From assembly GCA_022841825.1 (NCBI GenBank), contig JALHQT010000008.1:1-64000 (forward strand): a stretch of 64,000 nt of DNA. The letters run 5' to 3'. A model generated the notes under the pieces. It did not search any database, was not told the origin of the DNA, and worked only from the letters and a program-made list of their open reading frames with translations. This document shows positions 33,745 to 43,087 of this stretch, piece after piece. This stretch comes from Anaerolineae bacterium. GTDB lineage: Bacteria > Chloroflexota > Anaerolineae > Aggregatilineales > Phototrophicaceae. Both the position numbers and the translations under genes were made by a program. How positions within the stretch are numbered: the first letter of the stretch is position 1; the number at the start of each line of letters is the position of its first letter.

Positions 33745-35550
33745 ATGCCCGAACGCTATCAGGACAGCCGGTTGTTTCGTATCCGGCATTCGACGGCGCA
33801 CATCATGGCGCAAGCACTGCTTGAATATCTTCCGGAGGCGAAGATCGCGATTGGTCCGCCGATTGAAGATGGCTTCTATTACGACTTTGATCTGCCACGC
33901 GCGCTGAACGCCGATGATCTCAAGCAGATCGAAACCCGCATGAAGCAAATCATGCGCGAAGACCACGCTTTCAATGTGCGCGAAGTGTCGGCGGACGAAG
34001 CGCGCGCCTTCTTCAAGGATCAGCCGTACAAGATCGAGCTGATCGACGATCTCGTCAACGGGCGCGTGGATGACAATGGCAACAAGATCGCCGAGCCTGC
34101 CAGCAGCCTGACGCTGTGGACGCAGGACAGCTTCACGGATTTGTGCCGGGGTCCGCACGTCGAAAATACCAACACGATCAATCCCGACGCCTTCAGCATC
34201 TCGTTCAAGATGCCAGCAGGCGCGTACTGGCGCGGCGATGAAAAGCGCCAGCAGCTCACGCGCATTTATGGCACGGCGTGGGAGACCAAAGAGGAACTGG
34301 ACGAATACCTGCATATTCTCGAAGAAGCGAAGCGCCGCGATCACCGTGTGATTGGCGAAAAGCTCGGCTTGTTCACGATTGTGCCGATGGTCGGCAAGGG
34401 GCTGCCGCTCTGGAAGCCGAACGGCGCGATCATGCGCGACACGCTGGAACGCTGGCTGCGTCAGGTGCAGATCGACAACGGCTACCAGCCCGTCGTGACG
34501 CCGCACATCGGCAACATCGAACTGTATAAGACGAGCGGGCACTACCCGTATTACAAGGACAGCCAGTTCGCGCCGATCCAGTCGGACGACGAAGAGTTCC
34601 TGCTCAAGCCGATGAACTGCCCGCATCACATCATGATCTACAAGAGCGAGATGCGTTCGTACCGCGACCTGCCCGTGCGTTACGCCGAATTCGGCACGGT
34701 CTATCGCTACGAGCAGAGCGGCGAGCTGAACGGGCTGACGCGCGTGCGCGGCTTCACGGTCGATGACGCGCATCTGTTTGTGACGCCTGAGCAGTTGGTC
34801 GAGGAGTTCGTCAACGTCGTCAAGCTGATCCAGTATGTATTCGCCACGCTGGGGCTGGACGACTTCAGCGCGCGCGTCGGCATCCGCGACCCCAAGAGCG
34901 ACAAGTACACGGGCGACGATGCATTGTGGGAGCAGGCGACGGCGGCGATCATCCAGGCGTGCCAGCAGTTGGGACTGCCTCACACGGTCGAAGAGGGCGA
35001 GGCAGCGTTCTATGGTCCCAAGCTCGACTTCATCTTCCGCGATGTGCTCAAGCGCAGATGGCAGCTCGGCACGGTGCAGGTCGATTACAACCTGCCGCAG
35101 CGCTTCGATCTGGAATATGTAGCGGCGGATGGGACGCGCCAACGCCCGGTCATGATCCACCGCGCGCCGTTTGGCTCGCTGGAACGCTTCACGGGCATCC
35201 TGATCGAGCATTTCGGCGGCGCATTCCCGGCATGGCTGTCGCCTGTGCAGGCGCTGCTGGTGCCGATCACGGATAAGCATGTCGAGTACGCGCAGAGCGT
35301 GGCGGCGACGCTGCGCGCTGCGGGGCTGCGCGTCGAGATCGACAGCAGTCGGGAGCGGATGCAGAAGAAGATCGCGGCGGCGCGCGAACGGCTGATCCCC
35401 TGGCTGCTGGTGATGGGCGACCGCGACCGCGAGGCGAACGCCGTCAGCGTGCGCCTGCGGACGGACGAAGATCTCGGTCAGATGCCGCTATCCCAGTTTG
35501 TCGAGATGGCGAGCAGCATCGTGGGCGAGAAGCGCATGGAGTTGAAGTAG
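33745..35550 (+). CDS. thrS: Threonyl-tRNA synthetase without TGS domain
   Basis: A 601-residue class II synthetase that charges tRNA-Thr. AGGGAG lies 8 bases before ATG 33745, and TATAAT at 33719-33724 is a likely -10 box. The protein begins directly with the editing domain (HSTAHIMAQALLEYLP; CRGPHV holds its second zinc-type motif). The catalytic core has MNCPHHIMIY, the motif 2 loop RYEQSGELNGLTRVRGFT, and motif 3 HRAPFGSLERF. The C-terminal anticodon-binding domain runs from about 500. Most bacterial ThrRS have a further N-terminal TGS domain of about 60 residues, absent here. No T-box leader is visible. Confidence 0.95.
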   Translation: MPERYQDSRLFRIRHSTAHIMAQALLEYLPEAKIAIGPPIEDGFYYDFDLPRALNADDLKQIETRMKQIMREDHAFNVREVSADEARAFFKDQPYKIELIDDLVNGRVDDNGNKIAEPASSLTLWTQDSFTDLCRGPHVENTNTINPDAFSISFKMPAGAYWRGDEKRQQLTRIYGTAWETKEELDEYLHILEEAKRRDHRVIGEKLGLFTIVPMVGKGLPLWKPNGAIMRDTLERWLRQVQIDNGYQPVVTPHIGNIELYKTSGHYPYYKDSQFAPIQSDDEEFLLKPMNCPHHIMIYKSEMRSYRDLPVRYAEFGTVYRYEQSGELNGLTRVRGFTVDDAHLFVTPEQLVEEFVNVVKLIQYVFATLGLDDFSARVGIRDPKSDKYTGDDALWEQATAAIIQACQQLGLPHTVEEGEAAFYGPKLDFIFRDVLKRRWQLGTVQVDYNLPQRFDLEYVAADGTRQRPVMIHRAPFGSLERFTGILIEHFGGAFPAWLSPVQALLVPITDKHVEYAQSVAATLRAAGLRVEIDSSRERMQKKIAAARERLIPWLLVMGDRDREANAVSVRLRTDEDLGQMPLSQFVEMASSIVGEKRMELK

Positions 35551-35690
35551 AACGGAACATAGGCGGAAAGATGCGATGTGAGCGTGGTGATTGCGCCTTG
35601 CTCACATCAGAACCACTGTCCTTTATGCCCCCGACTGTCCAGTAGAGTGTAAAGTACCTTCTCGTTCATTATGGGGAGCACTTAACGACT

Positions 35691-36626
35691 ATGAGCAGTA
35701 TCGCAGCGGAGCTAGCAAAGTTCGAGTTTGAAACAACCGTTGATGTTGCGGGGCTAAGTTCGATTGCACCGCTGATTCAGCCAAGTGAACGCTGTGGTAT
35801 TTATGTCCTGCACTTCGCAAATGGCGAACACTACGCCGGTTTAGCAATTAATGTTGCCCGTCGTTACGGTCAGCATCGCAAAACGCATCTCGACATTGAC
35901 CGACTCAGTTTCAAACAAGTCGCGCCGCACAAGCTCCGCGCGGTCGAGAAAACGATCATCACCTCGCTTGAGAAGGCTGGATTTCATCTTCGCAATATCG
36001 AAGGCACAAGTCGCACTTATGCCCCCTCACCCTTCGACGATGAGATCATGACGCACGAAGATCAGGCGTTGTGGGAACGGGATATGCAGTGGCAGGACGT
36101 GTCGGGCGAGCGCGTCGAGGATGACGCGCTTCGTCAGCAGTATCGAAGGCGATTCGGCACGTTTATTGCTCTGCCCTATGCAGAGGTTGCGATTTCCGTT
36201 CTTCGTGCCTATGTGTGGGCGTGTATTCCTGCACCACTCCTCACGGAAAAATACTATTGGAGTTGTTCGCTGCCACTAGAAAGACGACCAGATAATGTAC
36301 TGGTCTATCTTCGTGTAAACATCAATGGTCAAGAGGTGTTTACAATTTATACGCAGCACGGAGAAGTATACTTCGGATGGCATGTCACCAAGAGCGTATT
36401 GGCGAATGCCCCACGTTGGATGTATTTAGAGAATCATATGTATCAGACAGGTGGTTCGGATCAAATCTACATCGGTGCAACTGGTATGTATACGGCTAGA
36501 AGAGTCCTCGCGCACCCGCGAGCGGTTGCAGCGATGCGCACCTTCAATCTTAGGCTGATGCGAAAGGGTCCGACCCGCTTCTATCGCTACCACGTCTTTG
36601 ATCTGGCGGACAAACTACTCACGTAG
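35691..36626 (+). CDS. GIY-YIG nuclease-domain protein
   Basis: A 311-residue protein. Residues 35-100 are a GIY-YIG domain: GIYVLHFANGEHYAG (the YIG is YAG), an Arg in ARRYGQH, and a Glu in AVEKTIITSLEKAG. The remaining two thirds are unknown and rich in aromatic residues. Codon use and base composition are more AT-rich than in thrS and ppa, so this looks acquired. It could be a nuclease of a defence or mobile system. The adjacent XisI-like gene is convergent. Confidence 0.75.
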   Translation: MSSIAAELAKFEFETTVDVAGLSSIAPLIQPSERCGIYVLHFANGEHYAGLAINVARRYGQHRKTHLDIDRLSFKQVAPHKLRAVEKTIITSLEKAGFHLRNIEGTSRTYAPSPFDDEIMTHEDQALWERDMQWQDVSGERVEDDALRQQYRRRFGTFIALPYAEVAISVLRAYVWACIPAPLLTEKYYWSCSLPLERRPDNVLVYLRVNINGQEVFTIYTQHGEVYFGWHVTKSVLANAPRWMYLENHMYQTGGSDQIYIGATGMYTARRVLAHPRAVAAMRTFNLRLMRKGPTRFYRYHVFDLADKLLT

Positions 36627-36640
36627 GGGCACAACTTTCC

Positions 36641-36961
36641 CTATCCCGCTGCCGCTTCATTTCGTTTATCCAGATACGCCAGCACGATCTTATCGCGCGG
36701 GACGCCTGCTTCTTGCAGCGCGAGCGAGAGCGGTCGGTCGGTGATGTCTTCGTCGATGACAACTTGGTCACCATCAATGTGCGCCATGACGACGACAATG
36801 GGGTGCTTGAGGTCTTTGCGCTGCTCATCAGGAACCGCAATGACACTGTATGTTTGGCGCACGAGATCGGACAGGATGTAATCCTGTGTGTGCCAGCCTG
36901 CCGCCGCATACGCTTCCACGGCACGTTGGACGATCTCGACCAAGTTTATTGTCACATCCAT
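36641..36961 (-). CDS. XisI-like protein
   Basis: A 106-residue protein. The segment HIDGDQVVIDEDITDRPLSLALQEAGVPRDKIVL (in pieces) matches in pattern the conserved C-terminal half of XisI, one of two factors (with XisH) needed for fdxN-element excision in heterocystous cyanobacteria. ATG 36961 gives the XisI length and has GGAG 11 bases upstream; another ATG lies 13 codons earlier. No XisH gene is next to it. XisH is a nuclease-fold protein, so the solo XisI may have another partner. Confidence 0.75.
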   Translation of the reverse strand: MDVTINLVEIVQRAVEAYAAAGWHTQDYILSDLVRQTYSVIAVPDEQRKDLKHPIVVVMAHIDGDQVVIDEDITDRPLSLALQEAGVPRDKIVLAYLDKRNEAAAG

Positions 36962-37093
36962 TGCGTCACCCGCTCCCTCTCTAGCGTTGATGATCATCAT
37001 ATTAACCCTCTACTCGCTTCATACACATAACATCCCGCGATAGGCGGCTGTACGGCAGATTCCAGTATCGTGTGCACATTGTTTGCACGCCTC

Positions 37094-37102
37094 TGCTATA
37101 CT
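37094..37102 (+). promoter_or_regulatory. Extended -10 promoter of ppa
   Basis: TGCTATACT is an extended -10 element. Transcription would start near 37109, giving a leader of about 12 bases to the ATG at 37121 or 42 bases to the ATG at 37151. Confidence 0.5.
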
Positions 37103-37150
37103 GGAGTCATCCATCCGCCTATGTTCGCACCTATGCTGGATACACTACCT

Positions 37151-37696
37151 ATGGTTCAACATCTCTGGCACAACCTCGCTCCGGGTCCGAATGCGCCTGA
37201 TACCGTTTACGCGGTGGTCGAGGTGCCAAAAGGCAGCCGCAATAAGTACGAGTACAGCAAGAGCGCGGGCGTGATCAAACTCGACCGTGTGCTTTACAGC
37301 CCGCTGCACTACCCTGGCGATTACGGCTTCATCCCGCAGTCATACTATGGCGATGGTGACCCCCTCGACATCCTGGTCATGATGAGCGAAGCGACCTTCC
37401 CCGGCTGTGTCATCGAGGCGCGCCCCATCGCAATGCTCAGGCTGCTCGATAAGGGCGAAAGCGACGACAAGATCCTCGCCGTGCCCGCGACCGACCCGCA
37501 GTTCGAAGAGATCCATGATCTCGCGGATCTCTCGCGCCACTTCCCCGCGGAAGTCGAACACTTCTTTGTCACCTACAAGCAGCTTGAAGGCAAAAAGGTC
37601 GAGAGCGGCGGCTGGGTCGGCGCAAAGGAAGCCCGCGAAGCGATCAACTTTGCCCTGAAGCACTACCGCGATACCTTCCCGCCGCAGAGAGTATAG
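37151..37696 (+). CDS. ppa: Inorganic pyrophosphatase
   Basis: A family I soluble pyrophosphatase of 181 residues that hydrolyses PPi to drive biosynthesis. The signature YGDGDPLDILV carries the metal-binding aspartates; VVEVPKGSRNKYEYSK and LYSPLHYPGDYGFIPQ are equally typical. The ATG at 37151 was chosen because LWHNLAPGPNAPD follows at once, as in relatives; ATGs at 37121 and 37136 are alternatives and no start has a good ribosome site. Confidence 0.95.
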   Translation: MVQHLWHNLAPGPNAPDTVYAVVEVPKGSRNKYEYSKSAGVIKLDRVLYSPLHYPGDYGFIPQSYYGDGDPLDILVMMSEATFPGCVIEARPIAMLRLLDKGESDDKILAVPATDPQFEEIHDLADLSRHFPAEVEHFFVTYKQLEGKKVESGGWVGAKEAREAINFALKHYRDTFPPQRV

Positions 37697-37813
37697 TGAA
37701 TGTGATGAGGTCATGAGGCAGAAGGCGATGAGGAATCGGATGCGACTTCTCAACGCCACACTCATCACCTCATCATCTCAAGCCGCATCACCTCGTACAG
37801 AATTTACATTCAC
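37696..37813. repeat. Inverted-repeat element between ppa and htrA
   Basis: Ends GTGAATGT (37696-37703) and ACATTCAC (37806-37813) are exact inverted copies. The interior has GATGAGG-rich DNA on the left and CCTCATC-rich DNA on the right, giving a long imperfect hairpin. It starts at the last base of ppa's stop codon. No coding capacity. Confidence 0.65.
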
Positions 37814-37896
37814 TTTACAACCCTCTAAGATGGCATTTACACCAGGGGCGTAGGCTGAAGGTGTTGTGTCTCGACTTGAGAGGGAATTTGGATTCA

Positions 37897-39078
37897 ATGA
37901 GCGCATTTCTTAAACGCTTATCTGCTGTGGTCGTCGTTGGGCTGCTTATGGCAGTATCGTTCGTCGTGGGCACCATGGTGATCTCGTCGCAGGCTGGTGC
38001 ACCAGTTCAGTGGCAGCAGGCTGTTCCGACCGCCGTCCTGCTCCCCGCCAGCGCGACCAGCGGTGAGCAACAGTTGGCGGACATCTTCAACCGCCTCAGC
38101 CCATCGGTCGTTGCGATCAACACGATCTCAAGTGTCGCCGACATTCCCCAGCATGAGGGACTTGCGCCCGATACGTTTGACGAATTCGCAGCAGGCACCG
38201 GAACAGGCTTCGTGATCGACGCGAACGGTCACATTGTGACGAACGCGCATGTCGTCGATGGTGCAGAGTTTATCGAAGTCAACTTCATTGATGGCACGCT
38301 GGTGCGCGGCGAGATTGTCGGCATCGACCTCGCCAGCGATCTGGCGGTGATTCGCGTCGACTTGCCCGCCGAACAGCTTCGTCCGGTCACGCTGGGCGAT
38401 TCGAGCGGGCTGTTCATCGGGCAGTCCACCGTCGCCATCGGCAGCCCGTTTGGACAAAACTGGACGATGACGACAGGCATCGTCAGCGCCCTCAACCGCA
38501 CGCTCCAGGGGCTGACGGTCTTCAGCATCGGCGAAGTCATCCAGACCGATGCGGCGATCAATCCCGGTAACAGCGGAGGTCCCCTGCTCAATCTGCAAGG
38601 CGAGGTGATCGGCGTGAATTCGCAGATCATCAGTCGTTCCCGCAGCAACTCAGGCGTTGGCTTCGCCATCCCCAGCAATCTGGTGCGCCGCGTCGCCAGT
38701 GCGCTGATCGAGAAGGGTGTGGTCGATTACAGCTACATCGGCATCGAAGGGGGAGAGCTGGGCTTGTTACAAATGGAAGCGCTCAACCTGCCTAACAATG
38801 CGCGTGGCGTGCTGGTGGGCAGCGTTCTGCCCGGCAGCCCTGCTGATCGAGGCGGGCTGCGCGGTGGGAGTAACGTTCAAACGCTCGACGGCGTGCGGGT
38901 TTATGGGGCGGCAGACCTCATCACAAACATCGACGGGATTCCGCTTTCAGGTATGCCGAGCCTGATCTCGTACCTGGCGAGTGAGACCGTCCCCGGTCAA
39001 ACCGTCGTGTTGACTGTCGTTAGAAATGGGCGCGAGCAGATCGACTTGACGGTCACGCTGGGCGCTCGTCCCCAGTAA
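37897..39078 (+). CDS. HtrA/DegP-type serine protease with PDZ domain
   Basis: A 393-residue membrane-anchored S1C protease for envelope quality control. One N-terminal span (residues 9-30) is followed by the trypsin-like domain with triad H118 (TNAHVV), D148 (SDLAVI) and S226 (GNSGGP). A single PDZ domain occupies about 275-393 (GVLVGSVLPGSPADRGGL). ATG 37897 starts the usual anchor; the earlier frame start adds 12 residues without a better ribosome site. Single gene. Confidence 0.9.
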   Translation: MSAFLKRLSAVVVVGLLMAVSFVVGTMVISSQAGAPVQWQQAVPTAVLLPASATSGEQQLADIFNRLSPSVVAINTISSVADIPQHEGLAPDTFDEFAAGTGTGFVIDANGHIVTNAHVVDGAEFIEVNFIDGTLVRGEIVGIDLASDLAVIRVDLPAEQLRPVTLGDSSGLFIGQSTVAIGSPFGQNWTMTTGIVSALNRTLQGLTVFSIGEVIQTDAAINPGNSGGPLLNLQGEVIGVNSQIISRSRSNSGVGFAIPSNLVRRVASALIEKGVVDYSYIGIEGGELGLLQMEALNLPNNARGVLVGSVLPGSPADRGGLRGGSNVQTLDGVRVYGAADLITNIDGIPLSGMPSLISYLASETVPGQTVVLTVVRNGREQIDLTVTLGARPQ

Positions 39079-39093
39079 TCTGCGCACATGAGA

Positions 39094-39119
39094 TAGGGGC
39101 AGGACACATCCCGCCCCTA
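39094..39119. repeat. REP-like palindrome overlapping a stop codon
   Basis: TAGGGGCAGGA and TCCCGCCCCTA pair with one mismatch around a 4-base loop. It lies between the convergent htrA-type and glycosyltransferase genes. The right arm supplies the TAG stop codon (39117-39119) of the minus-strand gene, so the element probably altered that C-terminus and may serve as a bidirectional terminator. Confidence 0.8.
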
Positions 39120-41507
39120 CGGTCCTCCCACGATTATTCGCGGCTCCAAGACCGCGATCACACCCTCCCGAACCTCGCCGCCGGACGCAGGCAAGTCCAG
39201 CGCGCTGAAGTCTTCGTTGAACCCGTAAACCTTCAACCAGAGCTGATACTCCCCCAATGGAATTCCGATGGGCAGGCGGAGTGCGCGGTTGTCCCACAGC
39301 GCGTCGCCCGCCTGCCAGCGCGACGTTGGCGCGAAGCCCCACGCGGGCATGGCATCTTGCTGCGCGATGGCGCTCCCATCCGCAGCGCGCAGGTAGACCC
39401 CGACCACATAATCGCCGTCCATTGCCTGCGCGCCTTCCCAATAGAGGGATAGCGGCACAGTGTCACCGGGGCGATACGTCTCGCCGCCCGGCAGGTCGTA
39501 GCCGAGCAGCCGAATACTCTCGCCAAATGCGAAGCTGCTAGTGTACTGCGGAGCATAAAACCCGAACGGGTCGGGTGCTGGCGTGGTGTCGAACTCGATC
39601 AGGCGAACCTGTGGACTCAGCTCGATGGTGCGGATCGGGTAGTAATACGCCGCGAGAAAGCGCTCGACCGGGCGCACGCTCCAGGTCAATGCGGGACCGA
39701 AGTTTTCGATCAGGTAAAGATGATCTCGCGTATTGGCAAGGGCATGAATGAGCGGGATGCTCTCTTTGAGGACGAGGATCTCCGGGTTCGCGCTCTCGAT
39801 GCGCGGCGGCTGCTCCAGGCTGGGTCGGTCGCCGGGATGATCGGGAAGGCTGATGATGCGCGCCGCATCGTGCAGCTTGCCATAATTCATGAAGAAGCTG
39901 ACATAGGCAGGATTGCTCAACAGGGCGACATCGCCGTCATGCGTCTCGTTTGCCAGGGTCGTGACCAGTGTGTGGAGCGCGCTATCGCCTGCGCGATAGT
40001 ACGGATCGCGGTCGTGAAAGAGCCGTAGCCCGACGAAGGCGAAGATCAGGAGGGTCGCGCCAAGCGCCGCTGTCAGCCGCCCCGCGCGCCGCGCTTTCCA
40101 GATGCCCCACCCCAGCCAGTAAGTGCAAACCGCCAGGATAAGCCCGCCCGCAGCCGCCCACAGCGGAACATCCGCGCGCACCCACGCCAGGTCGAGCGGG
40201 ATGCGCCCCCAGAGCTGCGGGATGATCACCCAGCGCAGGTATTCGATCTGGTTGAGACCAGGAAGCCATTCCACCGTCCCCAGCGCCTCTGACGGCAGCC
40301 CCAGCACGTAATCCTCCCATCGCATCGAAACCGCAGTCAGTTGTATCCACAGTCCATAGCCACACAGCAGCAGGAAACCTATCAAAGCCAGTGCCCGCTC
40401 GCGCTTTCGAGCAGTGGGGTCGATGGCGAGGCTGACGACTGGAAGGGTGCCGAGTATCAGAACTGGAATTGTGGCGATCAGGAAGCGCGGCGGCCAGGAT
40501 AAACCACCGAACCAATGCGAATCGGTGAAATTTGCGTAGCCGAAGGTATAGGCGAAGATAAGGAGCGGCGGCACAAGCGCGTGCTGCCACTGCCTGCGCC
40601 GCCACAGCAGAACGCAGCCGGGAATCGCCAGCAGCAGAACGGGAGAGGTGCCCCAGATACTGCCGCCGACGCTCAGGAGATAGCTGTGTAAGGCGGTCTC
40701 GACATAATTACGGTCAATGGATAGGCGGGCGAGAATATTGTAGCGTGTCCCTCCCAGCGCATTCCCAAGCACGAAAATCACGACCGCTGCCAGCACCGCC
40801 AGGATGACTGCGATCATCGCTTTTCGGGATAGTAGACCATCTCTGCGCAGGCGGATCGAGGGCAGCAGCAGGATGACCAGCGCAGGGAGCGCGAACACAC
40901 TGGAGGCACGGGTGGCGAGCATGATTGCGACGGAAGCCGCCAGCAGGACAACCCAAACCGGGCGGTAGTGAGATGCACGCGCTTTGTCCGCTGCCAGGAA
41001 GCTGGTCAGCACCGTGAGTGCGCTCAGTGGCTCGCGGAAGAATGATTTGCTGTAAGGCAGCGCAGCAGTACACAACCCGAATGCCAGCGCGACCGCCAGC
41101 GACGAACGCTCCGCATAACCGAGGGTACGCCCAAAGACATAGACCATACAGGCGGTCGCCGCGGTGACAAGGATGTTGAACAACCAGGTCGTATGTGCCA
41201 GCCCGATCCCTGGAACTACATCGGCTATCGCATAGAGCGGCAGCGCGGCAAGCGAGTGCAGCGGTTCTACTTCCAGGTCGCGGAGCGGATAATCGGAGTT
41301 TGGGTGAGAAAGCGGGAGGACTGGGCGCTGCTGATCGGCGTTGAGATCCATCCGTGTGTCGCCAAAGCGATACAGGCTGGCGGTCAGATTGAAAAGCGAC
41401 CGACTATCGCCGCTTTCGAGTGTGCCGCTGTACGCGAGGAGATAGGCGCACGTCAGAAGCGCGAAAAGCGCCCACAGAAGGGGCGCATAACGTATCTTGC
41501 TATCCAT
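39117..41507 (-). CDS. Integral membrane glycosyltransferase (GT39/ArnT-like)
   Basis: A 796-residue protein with about 11-12 spans in the first 450 residues and a large extracytoplasmic C-terminal part. The first loop (YSGTLESGDSRSLFNLTASL) carries the acidic residue expected of polyprenyl-phosphate-sugar transferases. The C-terminal domain has two beta-sandwich-like blocks (GGETYRPGDTVPLSLYWEG, GIPLGEYQLWLKVYG). Such enzymes move a sugar from a lipid carrier onto protein or lipid. The assignment is by topology. The stop codon lies in a REP palindrome. Confidence 0.65.
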   Translation of the reverse strand: MDSKIRYAPLLWALFALLTCAYLLAYSGTLESGDSRSLFNLTASLYRFGDTRMDLNADQQRPVLPLSHPNSDYPLRDLEVEPLHSLAALPLYAIADVVPGIGLAHTTWLFNILVTAATACMVYVFGRTLGYAERSSLAVALAFGLCTAALPYSKSFFREPLSALTVLTSFLAADKARASHYRPVWVVLLAASVAIMLATRASSVFALPALVILLLPSIRLRRDGLLSRKAMIAVILAVLAAVVIFVLGNALGGTRYNILARLSIDRNYVETALHSYLLSVGGSIWGTSPVLLLAIPGCVLLWRRRQWQHALVPPLLIFAYTFGYANFTDSHWFGGLSWPPRFLIATIPVLILGTLPVVSLAIDPTARKRERALALIGFLLLCGYGLWIQLTAVSMRWEDYVLGLPSEALGTVEWLPGLNQIEYLRWVIIPQLWGRIPLDLAWVRADVPLWAAAGGLILAVCTYWLGWGIWKARRAGRLTAALGATLLIFAFVGLRLFHDRDPYYRAGDSALHTLVTTLANETHDGDVALLSNPAYVSFFMNYGKLHDAARIISLPDHPGDRPSLEQPPRIESANPEILVLKESIPLIHALANTRDHLYLIENFGPALTWSVRPVERFLAAYYYPIRTIELSPQVRLIEFDTTPAPDPFGFYAPQYTSSFAFGESIRLLGYDLPGGETYRPGDTVPLSLYWEGAQAMDGDYVVGVYLRAADGSAIAQQDAMPAWGFAPTSRWQAGDALWDNRALRLPIGIPLGEYQLWLKVYGFNEDFSALDLPASGGEVREGVIAVLEPRIIVGGP

Positions 41508-41551
41508 ATCTCAATTGGAACGCAAGTGAGCGTGTTTCGCAATCGTCGGCT

Positions 41552-42085
41552 TCAGCCGCCGAGCAGCTTGTTGCGCATGCCGATCAGTCCCTTGAGGACT
41601 TTCTGGCTGGCGCTCAACTGTCCAATGTTGTCCAAGCCGACTTCATAGGTCGCGGCACCTGCCATCAACTTGCCTTCTTTGACCTGTAAGTCGCCCATCG
41701 CCAGGAGGGTCTCGCCGTAGAGCTTGTTCTCACCCATCTCCTGGAAGACATCGGCGGCACTGCGATAGCAATTGTACGCCTGTTCACGGTCGCCGAGCGC
41801 CAAGTAGACACGCCCCATGTTGCCCAGGACTTTCGCAGCGCGCAGGGCATCTTCCATCTCCTGGAAGGTGGCGAGCGCGGACTGCATCTGGTCAAGCGCC
41901 TGTTGATTTTCGCCGAGCGCGCAGTGAACCAAGCCAAGGTTGGTTTGCATCTCGCCAACCATGTCACGCTTGCCTTCGGTTTCATAGGCGTCAGCAGCCT
42001 GCTGGAAAACCCGTGCAGCCGCCTCGTAGTCTTTCTGCATAAACAGCTTTACGCCCTGCGCCTGAAAATCCGTTGCCATCATCAT
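41552..42085 (-). CDS. TPR-repeat protein
   Basis: A 177-residue soluble protein with three to four tetratricopeptide units (QTNLGLVHCALGENQQALD, GNMGRVYLALGDREQAYN, ETLLAMGDLQVKEGKLMAG). TPR arrays bind partner proteins. It is 35 bases downstream of the double-HTH regulator, and the two may form a regulatory pair. Confidence 0.85.
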   Translation of the reverse strand: MMMATDFQAQGVKLFMQKDYEAAARVFQQAADAYETEGKRDMVGEMQTNLGLVHCALGENQQALDQMQSALATFQEMEDALRAAKVLGNMGRVYLALGDREQAYNCYRSAADVFQEMGENKLYGETLLAMGDLQVKEGKLMAGAATYEVGLDNIGQLSASQKVLKGLIGMRNKLLGG

Positions 42086-42120
42086 TCTTACCCCTTACTC
42101 GTCTTCATACGTGGTGAACC

Positions 42121-42864
42121 TTACATGGTGATGTCGAGAAATGCCTCGCCAACTTTTCGCAGCTTATCGGCAGGCATCTCGCTAAACATACGCGCAATTT
42201 CTATGAACCCGGCATTGAGCGGATTAGCCACGAACGTGCGCAGTTCCGGCGGCATCTGTGCAAACTGGCGATAGGACTCACGCAGAGCGAGCAGCCCACC
42301 AATGGCACCGCTGGTCTCCAGGAAATAGCTTAGATTCTTGTTGACACCGCCCGCCAGCACTGTAAGCACATGCATGGGGACGGGGCTGTCACCGAACTCG
42401 TAGGCGTCGAGCTGTACGGCACTCAGCCCGCTCCGCTCCGCCAGCGCTTCCTGGGTCATGCCCATATCCTCGCGCGCCTGTCGGAGCAGGGCACCCACCA
42501 TACGGTCGCGCAGCGCCAGATACTCGCGCTGGGTTGGCGTGTGTTGTTCGCCTTCATCAGAAAGCGTGGTCCCGCTCCAGAACTGACTGACCGGCACATC
42601 CAGGTAGGTTGCCAGCAGCTCAAGTTGCGGCAGGGAGGGCACACCTTCCCCATACTCCCAACCCTCCATCTGGGATGGATCGATACTCAGCAATCGCGCG
42701 CATTCCTCGAGACTGCGCCTCGCATGTTGGCGCGCATCTCGGAGTAAGACGCCAACCATCCTGGCACGCACACGATACGACTCTTCGATGTCGTACGCAG
42801 GGACTTCTGCGGTGGTCGCCTCGTGCTGTTTGCGCATCCGTGCACTAATCTCGGAGAAGCTCAT
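42121..42864 (-). CDS. Regulator with two XRE-type helix-turn-helix domains
   Basis: A 247-residue protein. The first HTH is at about 34-92 (VGVLLRDARQHARRSLEECARLL) and the second at about 120-178 (VGALLRQAREDMGMTQEALAERSGLS). A C-terminal segment of 60 residues (FAQMPPELRTFVANPLNAGFIEIA) follows. Duplicate XRE domains suggest binding of an inverted site as a pseudo-dimer. It is in an operon with the TPR protein and divergent from the histidine kinase at 43088. Confidence 0.85.
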   Translation of the reverse strand: MSFSEISARMRKQHEATTAEVPAYDIEESYRVRARMVGVLLRDARQHARRSLEECARLLSIDPSQMEGWEYGEGVPSLPQLELLATYLDVPVSQFWSGTTLSDEGEQHTPTQREYLALRDRMVGALLRQAREDMGMTQEALAERSGLSAVQLDAYEFGDSPVPMHVLTVLAGGVNKNLSYFLETSGAIGGLLALRESYRQFAQMPPELRTFVANPLNAGFIEIARMFSEMPADKLRKVGEAFLDITM

Positions 42865-43087
42865 GTCCTGCCTCCAGGCGCGTGCGCTATGCTCCTGCGG
42901 GAGAGCAGAAACGCATTGCTTTCATCATATAATCGGTTTGCCCGCACGAATCCTTGACGGTTTTCACGGCGATTTTGATCTTTCACCCAAACAGCGTCAA
43001 GGATTACGGAGGGCATTATAGGTTACAATAAACAATACTGCATGAGGCAGTGTCAGATTCGTCAAATCCTACAGTACAGGATATGCC

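Noticed and set aside
33661-35280. A 539-codon open frame antisense to thrS
   Set aside because: It mirrors thrS codons in a GC-rich gene, has His/Arg-rich composition and no domain; thrS itself is certain.
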